Notes under the pieces: model-generated
The model's input: only the letters and a program-made list of their open reading frames with translations
What the model was told of the DNA's origin: nothing
Database searches by the model: none
Shown here: in pieces, positions 32,797 through 41,451 of the stretch
Position numbering within the stretch: the first letter of the stretch is position 1
Layout of the letters: each line of letters starts with the position of its first letter
Assembly (NCBI RefSeq): GCF_900142005.1
Contig: NZ_FQZL01000015.1
Coordinates: 23,578-87,577 of the forward strand
Reading direction: 5' to 3'
Length of the DNA stretch: 64,000 nucleotides
From: Dethiosulfatibacter aminovorans DSM 17477
Lineage (GTDB): Bacteria > Bacillota > Clostridia > Tissierellales > Dethiosulfatibacteraceae
Position numbers and translations under genes: made by a program

Positions 32797-34989
32797 TTAC
32801 TTTTTATTGTCATTTTTGTTTTTGTTCAAGTTGAGCTTTGCCAGAGCTGCAAATGGGTTGTCTGCCATTTCAGCTTCCTTTGCAGCCTTTTCAGCCTTCT
32901 TCTTGTAGTTCTGGAAGTCCCTTTTTCCGCCTTTTGAACTCTGGTTTTTCTTTTTTTTCTCAAATGAAGCCAGTGTTTCCCTGTAGCCGCAGTTGGGACA
33001 AACAAATTTCTGGTTGTCGTCTTTGCCTACAAGGTCAAGTTTTTTGTGGCAGTTTGGACATCTGGCATTGGTCGTTCTTGAAATGTTGATCCTGTGGCCG
33101 CAGTTTCTGTCCTGGCATACAAGGCTTTTGCCGTGCTTTGTTTTCACTTCAAGCATTAGCTTGCCGCATTCGGGACATTTTGTAGTTGACAGATTGTCGT
33201 ATTTGAACTTTTCGGTACTGCCTTTTATATCCTTTACCAGGTCCCTGGTATAGCCCTTCATTTCCATGATGAAAGCATTTTTGTCCAGTTTCCCCTTTGA
33301 TATCAGGTCGAGCTTTTTTTCCCAGTCTGCCGTCAGAAGGGGAGATTTCAGGTCGTCAGGAACTAGAGAGAGAAGCTGTTTGCCTTTGTTTGTAACCCTG
33401 ATGCTTTTACCCTTTTCTTCAATGAGCTGTGTGTTGAAGAGCTTGTCGATTATGTCGGCTCTTGTTGCAACAGTACCTAGACCGCCTGTTTCTCCGATTA
33501 TCTTTTTAAGGTCCTTGTCAGAAGTGGACATGTATTTGACGGGATTTTCCATGGCGGACAGGAGGGTTCCCTCGTTGAAATAAGGAGGAGGAGACGTTTC
33601 GCCGGTAGTCTTTACAACTTTTTTGATTTTCAGACTGTCTCCGTTCTTGAAATCAGGCACCATCTTATCCATGGAATCTTCCGGGGAAAGTGATTTCCAT
33701 CCCATGCTTATTACCTTTATACCCGTTGTCGTGAAAATTTCTCCACCTATTTCCATTTTAACAGTTTTTTCTTCGTATTCATACGGTGGAAGAAGTACGG
33801 ACAAAAATCTTTTGACTACAAGTTCGTATATATTGTTTTCGTCGTAGCTTAGTGAGCCTCTCATCATGGATTCTTCCGTCGGTATGATTGCATGGTGGTC
33901 TGAAACCTTGCTGTTGTCCACAAAGGACTTTGACTTCTTGACAGGCTTCTTGAGTATGCCGAAGGCGGTTTGCCTGTATTTGTCAAGACTTATTGCCTTG
34001 AGAACATCCGGAAGAGTATCCACCATGTCGTCCGTAAGGTATCTTGAATCCGTCCTCGGGTAGGTAAGAAGCTTGTGGTGTTCGTACAGTGACTGCATGA
34101 TTGAAAGTGTCTTCTTTGCAGAATATCCATACTTGCTGTAGCCGTCCCTTTGGAGTTCAGTCAGGTCATAAAGGGGAGGCGAATATTTCTTTTTCATCTT
34201 TGAGTCCACTGATATGACCTTGCCGTCCTTGTTCTTGATCCTGTTTAAGATACTGTCGATTGTTTCTTCCTTGAATGTATTTGAATTATTTGACTTCTCG
34301 TCTTTCCATATGAAGTCAAGGTTTGAAGCCTCCGCCTTCATTCCATAGTATTTCTGAGGCTGGAACTCCCGTATTTCCTTTTCCCTCTGTGCAATTATTG
34401 CTACCGTAGGAGTTTGTACGCGTCCGCAGCTAAGCTGGGCATTGTACTTGGTTGTCAGCGCCCTTGTAGCATTTATTCCAACTATCCAGTCGCTTTCGGC
34501 TCTGGCAACTGCAGCGGAATAAAGGTTCTGATAGTCCTTTCCGGGCTTCAGCTTGTTGAAACCTTCAGTTATTGCCTTTTTTGTTACTGAAGAGATCCAT
34601 AACCTTTTGACGGTCTTTTTGACAGGTGTCTTTTCAAGTATCCATCTTGCGACAAGTTCTCCTTCCCTTCCTGCGTCAGTCGCTATGATTATTTCATCCA
34701 CATCATTTCTTTCCATGAGGGATTTTACAGTGTTGAACTGCTTTCCCGACTTCTTTATGACTACGAGTTTCATCCTGTCGGGAATAATCGGCAGGTCTTC
34801 CATGTGCCATTGAGCGTATTTCTTGTTGTATGCATCAGGGTCGGCAAGTGTAACAAGATGACCCAATGCCCAGGTTACCAGATAAGACTTGCCCTCCATG
34901 TATCCGTTTCTGTTTTCTCTGCAGCCAAGTACCTTTGCTATTTCCTTGCCTACAGATGGTTTTTCCGCAAGAACCAGTTTTTTACCCAT
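32797..34989 (-). CDS. topB: DNA topoisomerase III (TopB)
   Basis: Type IA topoisomerase of about 730 residues. It has TOPRIM at the N-terminus (KLVLAEKPSVGKEIAKVLG, ATDAGREGELVARW), the active-site Tyr near residue 310 in LTYPRTDSRYL, and two C-terminal zinc-ribbon modules (CPECGKLMLEV...C...C and CPNCHKKLDLV...CPNCGYRET) followed by a Lys-rich tail. It removes single-strand entanglements during replication and recombination. The start at 34989 has GAGGAAATAT upstream; ATG 35019 would add ten residues. Confidence 0.94.
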   Translation of the reverse strand: MGKKLVLAEKPSVGKEIAKVLGCRENRNGYMEGKSYLVTWALGHLVTLADPDAYNKKYAQWHMEDLPIIPDRMKLVVIKKSGKQFNTVKSLMERNDVDEIIIATDAGREGELVARWILEKTPVKKTVKRLWISSVTKKAITEGFNKLKPGKDYQNLYSAAVARAESDWIVGINATRALTTKYNAQLSCGRVQTPTVAIIAQREKEIREFQPQKYYGMKAEASNLDFIWKDEKSNNSNTFKEETIDSILNRIKNKDGKVISVDSKMKKKYSPPLYDLTELQRDGYSKYGYSAKKTLSIMQSLYEHHKLLTYPRTDSRYLTDDMVDTLPDVLKAISLDKYRQTAFGILKKPVKKSKSFVDNSKVSDHHAIIPTEESMMRGSLSYDENNIYELVVKRFLSVLLPPYEYEEKTVKMEIGGEIFTTTGIKVISMGWKSLSPEDSMDKMVPDFKNGDSLKIKKVVKTTGETSPPPYFNEGTLLSAMENPVKYMSTSDKDLKKIIGETGGLGTVATRADIIDKLFNTQLIEEKGKSIRVTNKGKQLLSLVPDDLKSPLLTADWEKKLDLISKGKLDKNAFIMEMKGYTRDLVKDIKGSTEKFKYDNLSTTKCPECGKLMLEVKTKHGKSLVCQDRNCGHRINISRTTNARCPNCHKKLDLVGKDDNQKFVCPNCGYRETLASFEKKKKNQSSKGGKRDFQNYKKKAEKAAKEAEMADNPFAALAKLNLNKNKNDNKK

Positions 34990-35168
34990 ATATTTCCTCG
35001 CTTTATCGATTGTTTTCATATTGCGTTCTTTCAGCTTTATATTATATAGGATTTCCTTGGATATTACAATAATCGGGGACGGCTGGTTCTGGACGGATCA
35101 TTTGGCAATGAATGAACAGCAAAAGGATGCAGGAAATCTCCTGCATCTCTTGATCTATCTGAATTTTA

Positions 35169-36629
35169 TTAAGCACTTTCGTATTGTATGTCAACTGATG
35201 GAATGTTCATGTCCATAAGAAGCTTTTCTGCAGCCTTGGTCATCGGTGGAGGTCCGCACATGTAAATCTTGTTGTCCACAAGGTCCATGTTTTTGAGGAC
35301 GTCTGTTACAAATCCCTTGTGTCCCTTGTATTTCTCGTCGAATGCCACTACCTTGACATATTCAAACTTTTCGCTTTCCTCTGCAAATTTGTTGAATTCA
35401 TCATCGAACATGAACTCATTTTCCTTGTTGGCACCGTATACAAGGGTGAACTTCTCTATGTCGGAGCCGTTCTCCACCAGATCTTTGACCATGGCCCTGA
35501 AAGGTGTGATTCCTATGCCGCCTGCAACAAACACCACTTCCTTGGCAGTTTTGTCTACGATAAGCTCGTGACCCATTGGCCCCTGAAGCTTCACTTCGTC
35601 CCCTTCCTTGAAGGAGTCAAATATGATTCCCGTACCGTATCCCTTGTCCATTTTCTTGATTCCTATGGTGACGGTCTTCTTGTCGGAATCAAATCCTGCT
35701 ATGGAATAAGCCCTGTACATTTCAGGATTGTCCTGGATCTTCACCAGTATGAACTGACCCGGTTCGTAAACAATACCGTCATCCTCGAATTGGAAAACAT
35801 ATTCGTTGGTAAGGTCGTTGATCCTGTTTATTTCTTTGATTGTGGACATGAAAGGCTTTCTTGTATCGTAGCCTCTAAGGCTGGTGTTTTCCTTTATTTC
35901 CCTTGCTTCGTCCAGCTTGCTTAGTGTCAATATTCCTGCAGGGCAGTTTTCAACACATGTTGAACATCTTATGCAGTTTTCCGAATCGAACTGGTTTTCC
36001 TCAGAGAACTGGTCATATGGAGTGAGCTGCATGGGACATACCCTTGAGCATTTTCCACATGAGTGGCACATCTCCGTTCTTGAAGCCGTTATCTTTGCAT
36101 CTGTATTCTTTGCCAGTCCCAGTGTTTTACCCAGCTTGTATGAAAACTTCTGAATCGTTCCCATTGGACAGAAGTTGCACCAGGTCCTGGAACTGAAGAG
36201 AAGGCTCACTACTCCACCTACTACGGTTACCATCAGATAGCTGGCTACGAATATGAATCCCAGCTTTTCCCAGAATACCATGGTACCCCATTTTGTGGAA
36301 ACCATAATCAATTTTCCTATGAATCTGTAGAAAAAGAATATGAAGAATCCGATTCCAAGTATTTTCGACTTGAAGAATTTTGGAATCTTCCTGTTTGCAG
36401 TTATGGGATAAAGCAGCGAATCGAACATGCTGCCGTGGGGACAGATGTTTCCGCACCAGTATCTGCCTTTGAACAATGATACTGATGTAAGTCCAAGCAT
36501 TACGGGGATAACCATTAAGCCTAGCATTGGATACCATAGTCCCCCGAAAGCTACGGTTAGCGTGAAAATCCAGGCGTATTTTCTCCAAGATGTAAAAATC
36601 CTATTAGTTTTGATGTAAAAATTCGACAT
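35169..36629 (-). CDS. Membrane polyferredoxin fused to an FAD/NAD(P)H ferredoxin-reductase domain
   Basis: Protein of 486 residues. The N-terminal membrane part (1-155) carries NapH/NosR-like motifs CPHGSMFD and CNFCPMG. Two [4Fe-4S] motifs follow (CHSCGKCSRVCP, CIRCSTCVENCP), then an FNR-type module with FAD motif YRAYSIAG, NAD(P) motif AGGIGITPFRAM and the C-terminal CGPPPMT. It probably moves electrons between NAD(P)H and a membrane or extracellular acceptor. Transcribed alone from a consensus promoter with a CsoR-type operator right after it, so regulation by copper, persulfide or a related signal is likely. Confidence 0.85.
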   Translation of the reverse strand: MSNFYIKTNRIFTSWRKYAWIFTLTVAFGGLWYPMLGLMVIPVMLGLTSVSLFKGRYWCGNICPHGSMFDSLLYPITANRKIPKFFKSKILGIGFFIFFFYRFIGKLIMVSTKWGTMVFWEKLGFIFVASYLMVTVVGGVVSLLFSSRTWCNFCPMGTIQKFSYKLGKTLGLAKNTDAKITASRTEMCHSCGKCSRVCPMQLTPYDQFSEENQFDSENCIRCSTCVENCPAGILTLSKLDEAREIKENTSLRGYDTRKPFMSTIKEINRINDLTNEYVFQFEDDGIVYEPGQFILVKIQDNPEMYRAYSIAGFDSDKKTVTIGIKKMDKGYGTGIIFDSFKEGDEVKLQGPMGHELIVDKTAKEVVFVAGGIGITPFRAMVKDLVENGSDIEKFTLVYGANKENEFMFDDEFNKFAEESEKFEYVKVVAFDEKYKGHKGFVTDVLKNMDLVDNKIYMCGPPPMTKAAEKLLMDMNIPSVDIQYESA

Positions 36630-36654
36630 ATTGTGAATAACCTCCAGTTTTGTA

Positions 36655-36671
36655 ATACCCCTAGGGGGTAT
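36655..36671 (-). promoter_or_regulatory. CsoR/CstR-type operator
   Basis: ATACCCC-TAG-GGGGTAT is a perfect 7-bp inverted repeat with a 3-base centre, lying just downstream of the -10 box and before the ribosome site. CsoR-family repressors (copper, nickel, persulfide or formaldehyde sensors) bind such C/G-tract dyads flanked by TA. Confidence 0.65.
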
Positions 36672-36678
36672 AATGAGA

Positions 36679-36707
36679 ATTATAGACTATCTTGATTTGG
36701 TTGTCAA
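36679..36707 (-). promoter_or_regulatory. Consensus promoter of the ferredoxin-reductase fusion gene
   Basis: On the minus strand TTGACA (36707-36702), a 17-base spacer and TATAAT (36684-36679), both perfect. Confidence 0.88.
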
Positions 36708-36814
36708 TGTTAAATAAAAATTTTATATATTTATTTTTAAATCCATGGATGTACACAAAAAAGTTGTGGCGCAATATATTGTTGTTGTGGAAAGTGAATA
36801 TATGCAAGTATTGT

Positions 36815-36843
36815 TTGTTGGGAAAGGGCAAAAGTTGTATAAT
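36815..36843 (+). promoter_or_regulatory. Promoter of the flavodoxin-ybaK unit
   Basis: TTGTTG (36815-36820), a 17-base spacer and TATAAT (36838-36843), 57 bases before the gene. Confidence 0.65.
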
Positions 36844-36900
36844 AAAGATAGGTTTTTTAGTGGGCTGAAATGATGAATGACATGGGTGATGGAGGTAATT

Positions 36901-37374
36901 ATGAAAGGATTGATTGTCTACGATTCATATTTTGGCAATACTGAAAAGGTTGCCATACATATTCACGAAGCGTTGAAGGAAGACCATGAGGTGAAGCTTG
37001 TGAAGATCCACAATGTAGAAAAGCGTGATCTTGAAAATATGGAGTTCATTGTCATTGGGTCTCCTACAAGGGCATTCAAGGCTACAAAGGCTATAATGGA
37101 CTTCATAAAAAGGATGCCAAAGGATGCACTGCTGGGTGTGAAGGCTGCAGCCTTTGACACCAGGATGAACACGAAGGATGTGAATTCGAAGATACTCAAT
37201 GCTCTTGTCAATGTTTTCGGTTATGCCGCCGAACCGATGGGAAAGGCGCTTGCAGGAAAGGGTGCAACTCTGGTTATACCCCCGGAGGGTTTCTATGTAT
37301 CCGACTCGGAAGGACCCTTGAAGGATGGAGAACTTGAGAGAGCAGAAGAATGGATAAGAAAAGGGATTAAATAA
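36901..37374 (+). CDS. Flavodoxin-family protein
   Basis: Flavodoxin of 157 residues with an FMN loop YDSYFGNTEKVA and second loop SPTRAFKATKAI, lacking large insertions. It may act as a low-potential carrier or belong to the FprA-like flavodoxin domains. The start at 36901 (MKGLIVYDSYF) follows GGAGGTAATT; an ATG at 36877 would include the ribosome site. It ends 24 bases before the YbaK gene. Confidence 0.88.
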   Translation: MKGLIVYDSYFGNTEKVAIHIHEALKEDHEVKLVKIHNVEKRDLENMEFIVIGSPTRAFKATKAIMDFIKRMPKDALLGVKAAAFDTRMNTKDVNSKILNALVNVFGYAAEPMGKALAGKGATLVIPPEGFYVSDSEGPLKDGELERAEEWIRKGIK

Positions 37375-37398
37375 ATTCAGCATAATACAGAGGTGGAC

Positions 37399-37878
37399 AT
37401 GAAAAAGTTAAGCAAGACCAACGCAGTAAGGATACTTGAAAAGGAAAAAATGAATTTTGAAGTTATGACATATGATTCGAAGGACGGCAAAATTGACGGC
37501 ATTTCAGTAGCACAGAAGATAGGAAGAGATGAGAAGACTGTCTACAAGACACTGGTTACACAGGGCGCTTCAAGGGAGCACTATGTATTCATAATTCCCG
37601 TAGCAGAGGAACTTGACCTGAAGAAGGCTGCCAAAACTGTCGGAGAGAAGAAGGTGGAGATGATCCATGTTAAGGATATCCAGAAACTGACTGGATACAT
37701 AAGAGGAGGATGTTCACCTGTCGGTATGAAGAAAAGATTCAAGACTTTCCTGGATATTTCGTCAAGCGAACTTGAAAAAATCATAGTCAGCGGAGGAAAG
37801 ATAGGTATGCAGATAGAGATAGGAACTGGAGATCTGCTAAGGGCTGTTGACGGAGTCCAGGCTGACCTGAAAAAGTAG
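37399..37878 (+). CDS. Cys-tRNA(Pro)/Cys-tRNA(Cys) deacylase YbaK/EbsC
   Basis: Protein of 159 residues of the YbaK fold (KTNAVRILEKEKMNFE, GRDEKTVYKTLV, FIIPVAEELDLKKAAKTVGEKKVEM, GYIRGGCSPVGMKK). It hydrolyses mischarged Cys-tRNA(Pro). ATG 37399 is the usual family start; GTG 37393 would add two residues. Confidence 0.92.
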   Translation: MKKLSKTNAVRILEKEKMNFEVMTYDSKDGKIDGISVAQKIGRDEKTVYKTLVTQGASREHYVFIIPVAEELDLKKAAKTVGEKKVEMIHVKDIQKLTGYIRGGCSPVGMKKRFKTFLDISSSELEKIIVSGGKIGMQIEIGTGDLLRAVDGVQADLKK

Positions 37879-37929
37879 TAATGCAGCATATTTATCCAGG
37901 AAGAAATAATAAAAACAGGAAGGTATAAA

Positions 37930-38976
37930 ATGACAATAAGACACAGTTTCAGAAACGACTATAGCGAGGGAGCGCATGAAAGGATACTTAAGACCCTTGC
38001 TGAGACAAACATGATGCAGCAGGACGGTTACGGTGAAGACGATTACTGCATGGAGGCATCAAGGCTTATAAAGGGAAAGCTTGGCAATGACGACGTGGAC
38101 ATTCATTATATTTCAGGTGGAACTCAGGCAAACCTGATAGTGATATCTTCCATACTGAGGCCTTATGAATCCGTAATCGCTGCAAATACGGGACATATTA
38201 ACACACACGAGGCCGGTGCAATTGAGGCTACGGGACACAGAATAAATGCAGTGGATTCTGCAGATGGAAAGCTGACACCCGATATGGTGAAGTTGGTCCT
38301 TGACGAGCATACTGACGAGCATATGGTGAAACCGGGAATGGTATACATATCAAATTCCACCGAGGTGGGCACGGTATACAAAAAAGATGAGCTCGCAGCC
38401 CTCTATGAATATTGTCGTGAAAATGGACTTTACCTTTTCATGGATGGAGCACGTCTGGGCTCGGCTCTTGAATCCAGGGAATCCGACCTTGAGTTTTCAG
38501 ATATGGAAAAATATACAGATGTCTTTTACATAGGAGGCACGAAGAATGGTGCTCTCCTGGGTGAGGCAATAGTGATTTCCAATGACGACTTGAAGAAATG
38601 TTTCAGATACAGTCTCAAGCAGAAGGGAGCCTTGCTTGCAAAGGGCAGGATAATTGGAGTTCAATTCCTTGAACTTTTCAGGGATGGACTCTTTGAAGAA
38701 AATGCATCCCATGCCAATGACATGGCTTTCAGGATAAGTGATGCAATTGCAGATCTTGGTTACGGGTTCATTGGAACTCCTTCGTCAAATCAGATATTCC
38801 CCATTCTTCCAAATGAGCTTATAGAGAAGCTGAGCGAGAAATATCTGTTTTATGTATGGAGCAAGGAAGGGGAAGATTCTTCATCAATAAGGATTGTAAC
38901 CTCATGGGCAACACCTGTTGAAGCAGTCGAGGAATTCATAGAGGATATTGGGGAAATCAAAGAAATGTTGAGGTAG
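37930..38976 (+). CDS. Low-specificity threonine aldolase (PLP-dependent)
   Basis: Enzyme of 348 residues of the beta-eliminating lyase/threonine aldolase family, cleaving L-threonine to glycine and acetaldehyde. PLP-binding Lys lies in YIGGTKNGALLGEA; HISGGTQAN-like YISGGTQANL and DGARLGSAL are also typical. Fits amino-acid fermentation. AGGAAGG precedes the ATG. It ends four bases before the next gene, so the next two genes may be co-transcribed. Confidence 0.9.
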   Translation: MTIRHSFRNDYSEGAHERILKTLAETNMMQQDGYGEDDYCMEASRLIKGKLGNDDVDIHYISGGTQANLIVISSILRPYESVIAANTGHINTHEAGAIEATGHRINAVDSADGKLTPDMVKLVLDEHTDEHMVKPGMVYISNSTEVGTVYKKDELAALYEYCRENGLYLFMDGARLGSALESRESDLEFSDMEKYTDVFYIGGTKNGALLGEAIVISNDDLKKCFRYSLKQKGALLAKGRIIGVQFLELFRDGLFEENASHANDMAFRISDAIADLGYGFIGTPSSNQIFPILPNELIEKLSEKYLFYVWSKEGEDSSSIRIVTSWATPVEAVEEFIEDIGEIKEMLR

Positions 38977-38980
38977 AGAA

Positions 38981-39526
38981 ATGAAAACAGCTGTAATTTA
39001 TTGGTCCAAATCAGGTTATGTCAAAAACTATGCATTCTGGCTGAGTGATTCATTGAAGGCGGACCTGTTCAATGGTACTGATATTGACTATGATGAACTG
39101 GAGCGCTACGATACCCTCATTTTCGGAGGAGGTCTGTATGCCGTCGGAATCAACGGAGTGAAATCAATGAAGGAGGCCATGAAGAGATTCAGGGACAAGG
39201 AAATCATAGTTTTCGCCTGCGGTGCATCTCCACCGCGGGAGGAAATAAAGAAGGAAGTCCTTGAAAAGAACTTCAGCGAGAAGGAAAGATACAGGATGAG
39301 GTTCTACTACTTCAGGGGAGGTTTCGATTTCGACAGGTTAACATTCGTTGACAGGATTCTCATGAAGCTCATGAAGTTCAACTTGAAGAGGAAGAAGGAG
39401 CTGACTCCCGATGAGAAGGGAATGCTTGCAGCATACGATCATCCTGTTGACTTTACAAAGAGGGAAAACCTGTCGGGAATTGTAGACTATGTTAAATCAT
39501 GTCAGAATAATGCTGGAGGAATATAA
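38981..39526 (+). CDS. Flavodoxin-domain protein
   Basis: Protein of 181 residues with a flavodoxin/HemG-like N-terminus (VIYWSKSGYVKNYAFWL) and glycine-rich loop (TLIFGGGLYAVGINGV). The C-terminal third is basic and helical. The FMN-binding loop is atypical (SKSGYVKN), resembling flavodoxin_5/protoporphyrinogen-oxidase-like proteins, so function is uncertain. The stop overlaps the next start (TAATG). Confidence 0.75.
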   Translation: MKTAVIYWSKSGYVKNYAFWLSDSLKADLFNGTDIDYDELERYDTLIFGGGLYAVGINGVKSMKEAMKRFRDKEIIVFACGASPPREEIKKEVLEKNFSEKERYRMRFYYFRGGFDFDRLTFVDRILMKLMKFNLKRKKELTPDEKGMLAAYDHPVDFTKRENLSGIVDYVKSCQNNAGGI

Positions 39527-39921
39527 TGAATTTGAAAATTTCGCTTTTAAGGGATAAATATGCTGTTTGCAGGCTGAACAGGAATGAAAGGATTCCGGAG
39601 TGGGCCTATAGAGGTGATTTCTTTTCCATCACCAGAACCGACGATGAACTCTCCCTCGTTTGCCTTCAGGAAAATGTTGATCTTGAGGATTTCGGAGAGG
39701 ATGCGGAATGTGAAAAGGAATGGAGAATATTCAAGGTTGAAGGCCCCCTTGACTTTTCCCTTGTGGGGATACTTGCAAACCTGAGCTGCATTATGAAGGA
39801 AGCCGGAGTGAGCATATTTGCAGTATCCACCTATGATACGGACTATATCATGGTCAAGGAAGAGAAGGTGAAAGAGGCGGTAAATGCCTTGAAGGAATAT
39901 GGACATGAAGTAGTAGAATAA
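39526..39921 (+). CDS. ACT-domain (CASTOR/DUF-type) protein
   Basis: Protein of 131 residues with two ACT-like halves: DEWRIFKVEGPLDF-like WRIFKVEGPLDFSLVGILANLS in the middle and VSIFAVSTYDTDYIMVKEEKVKEA at the end. This family (ACT_7) resembles amino-acid-sensing CASTOR proteins. It probably binds an amino acid; the partner is unknown. Translationally coupled to the preceding gene. Confidence 0.78.
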   Translation: MNLKISLLRDKYAVCRLNRNERIPEWAYRGDFFSITRTDDELSLVCLQENVDLEDFGEDAECEKEWRIFKVEGPLDFSLVGILANLSCIMKEAGVSIFAVSTYDTDYIMVKEEKVKEAVNALKEYGHEVVE

Positions 39922-39970
39922 TGGATGGTAGATTATTGCAGGATTACCAGGATTAAATTGAAGGAACAAG

Positions 39971-40012
39971 GAGCTGTGGATTTCGATATATATGATATCC
40001 ACAGCTCTTTTT
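39971..40012 (+). terminator. Terminator after the ACT-domain gene
   Basis: GAGCTGTGGAT (39971-39981) pairs with ATCCACAGCTC (39997-40007) and is followed by TTTTTG. Confidence 0.9.
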
Positions 40013-40114
40013 GTTGATGACTTTCAGTGTGATTTGAAGATTTTCATGTACTTTGAATGTTGATTGTACATGAGATGCCTTTATATATAAATATATGAAG
40101 CTTCTGGTTTAGCT

Positions 40115-40178
40115 TGGGAAAGTTAAAATGTGCATTATCCCTTGAAGCCTTGGTTTCATGCTTTCAAGGGGATTTTAC
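40115..40178 (+). repeat. Family A repeat, degenerate first-hairpin fragment
   Basis: AGCTTGGGAAAGTTAAAATG, then ATTATCCCTTGAAGCCTTGG and TTTCAAGGGGATTTTAC, match the first hairpin of family A. The pairing is eroded and the second and third hairpins are missing. Confidence 0.6.
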
Positions 40179-40326
40179 ATGGAATTTACATTGACTTGTA
40201 ATTTGAAATTTTTAAAAAAAGATGTATGGAAATAAGTAAAAAAACCTTAAAAAGATAAAAATAAATGGAAATTATTTTTAATAAAACGTTGGAATTACAG
40301 AGCGTGCGCCGTATTAAAATTGCTAT

Positions 40327-40365
40327 TTTACATAATCTTTACATTTGACATATATGTTCTTTACA
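40327..40365 (+). promoter_or_regulatory. Candidate PhoP boxes upstream of pstS
   Basis: TTTACA occurs at 40327, 40338 and 40360, i.e. at 11-base multiples, so all face the same side of the helix. TT(A/T)ACA direct repeats at this spacing are the binding pattern of PhoP in Bacillus. phoP itself is encoded downstream in this cluster. Confidence 0.6.
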
Positions 40366-40429
40366 TAGGAATGTTAAATTATTCCAGTAAGCAAAACATA
40401 TTCTAAAAACTAAGGAAGGAGGTTTTAAT

Positions 40430-40525
40430 CAAAAGTTAGTTTCGTATTTATTTATTAAACAAACAACATCTCATTGATGCATTGCGATATATTTGTTTCA
40501 TAAATAAACTCAGCTATTACTTTTG
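40430..40525 (+). other. Long hairpin in the pstS leader
   Basis: Outer stem CAAAAGT (40430-40436) with ACTTTTG (40519-40525). The main stem is 16 bases at 40448-40463 with 40492-40507 (15 of 16 paired). It ends 11 bases before the pstS ribosome site. An unused AAGGAGG lies just upstream at about 40415. Confidence 0.55.
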
Positions 40526-40546
40526 CTTAAAACTAGGAGGAAAAAG

Positions 40547-41428
40547 ATGAAAAAGTTCAAGAAAATGCTAGTGCTTGTATTGGCACTTGTAATGGCGGTA
40601 TCAATTGTAGGATGTACACAGAAAGCTGAAGAACCAGCAGAGGCACCAGCTGAAACAGAAGCGGCATCATCGGAACCGGATGCACCAGCAGAGTTGACAG
40701 GTACTGTAACAATCTCCGGATCAACTTCAGTTGAAAAAGTAGGAGTTGCACTTGCGGAAGAGTTCATGGCTCTTAACAGCGGAGTTGAAGTAACTTATCA
40801 GGGAATAGGATCTTCAGGTGGAGTGAAGAATGCTAAAGACGGTACAACTATTATTGGAACTGCATCAAGAAACCTTAAGACTGAAGAAAAGGAATGGGGT
40901 CTTACTGAGATCGAACTTGCATACGACGGAATTGCCGTAATAGCTCACCCTGACAATGGAGTTGAAGGACTTACAATGGACCAGGTGAAGGCGATCTACA
41001 TAGGTGAAATTACAAACTGGAGCCAGGTTGGCGGAGCCGACGCTGAAATAGTAGTTGTATCTAGAGAAGACGGTTCAGGTACTAGAGGAGCTTTCGAAGA
41101 AATCGTGGATTTTGAAGACGCGCTTAAAGAAGGTGCTCTTATAGCTGAAGGAAACGGAAATGTACAGACTACAGTTGCAGGAAACCCTCTTGCCATAGGA
41201 TATGTATCATTCACTTATATCAATGAAACCGTTAAGCCTCTACTGGTTGACGGAGTTGCTCCAACAGTTGAGAATGTAGTGTCTAAGGAATATGGAGTAT
41301 CAAGACCTTTCATGATGGTGTGGATGGAAGAAAACATGACTGAAGCATCTCAGGCTTTTGTGGATTTTGCAATGAGTCCTGAAGGACAAGATATCGTAGA
41401 AGAAAAAGGGGCCATCAAGGCTAAGTAG
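40547..41428 (+). CDS. pstS: Phosphate-binding lipoprotein PstS
   Basis: Lipoprotein of 293 residues with signal peptide and lipobox VSIVGC (Cys about 22), a Glu/Ala/Pro-rich linker, and a periplasmic-binding domain with phosphate contacts SGSTSVEKV, GSSGGVKN and SREDGSGTRGAFEE. It delivers phosphate to the PstCAB transporter. The start at 40547 follows AGGAGGAAAAAG; an upstream in-frame start at 40523 contains that site. Confidence 0.95.
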   Translation: MKKFKKMLVLVLALVMAVSIVGCTQKAEEPAEAPAETEAASSEPDAPAELTGTVTISGSTSVEKVGVALAEEFMALNSGVEVTYQGIGSSGGVKNAKDGTTIIGTASRNLKTEEKEWGLTEIELAYDGIAVIAHPDNGVEGLTMDQVKAIYIGEITNWSQVGGADAEIVVVSREDGSGTRGAFEEIVDFEDALKEGALIAEGNGNVQTTVAGNPLAIGYVSFTYINETVKPLLVDGVAPTVENVVSKEYGVSRPFMMVWMEENMTEASQAFVDFAMSPEGQDIVEEKGAIKAK

Positions 41429-41451
41429 TTAAGTAATTGATGAGGTGTGAA

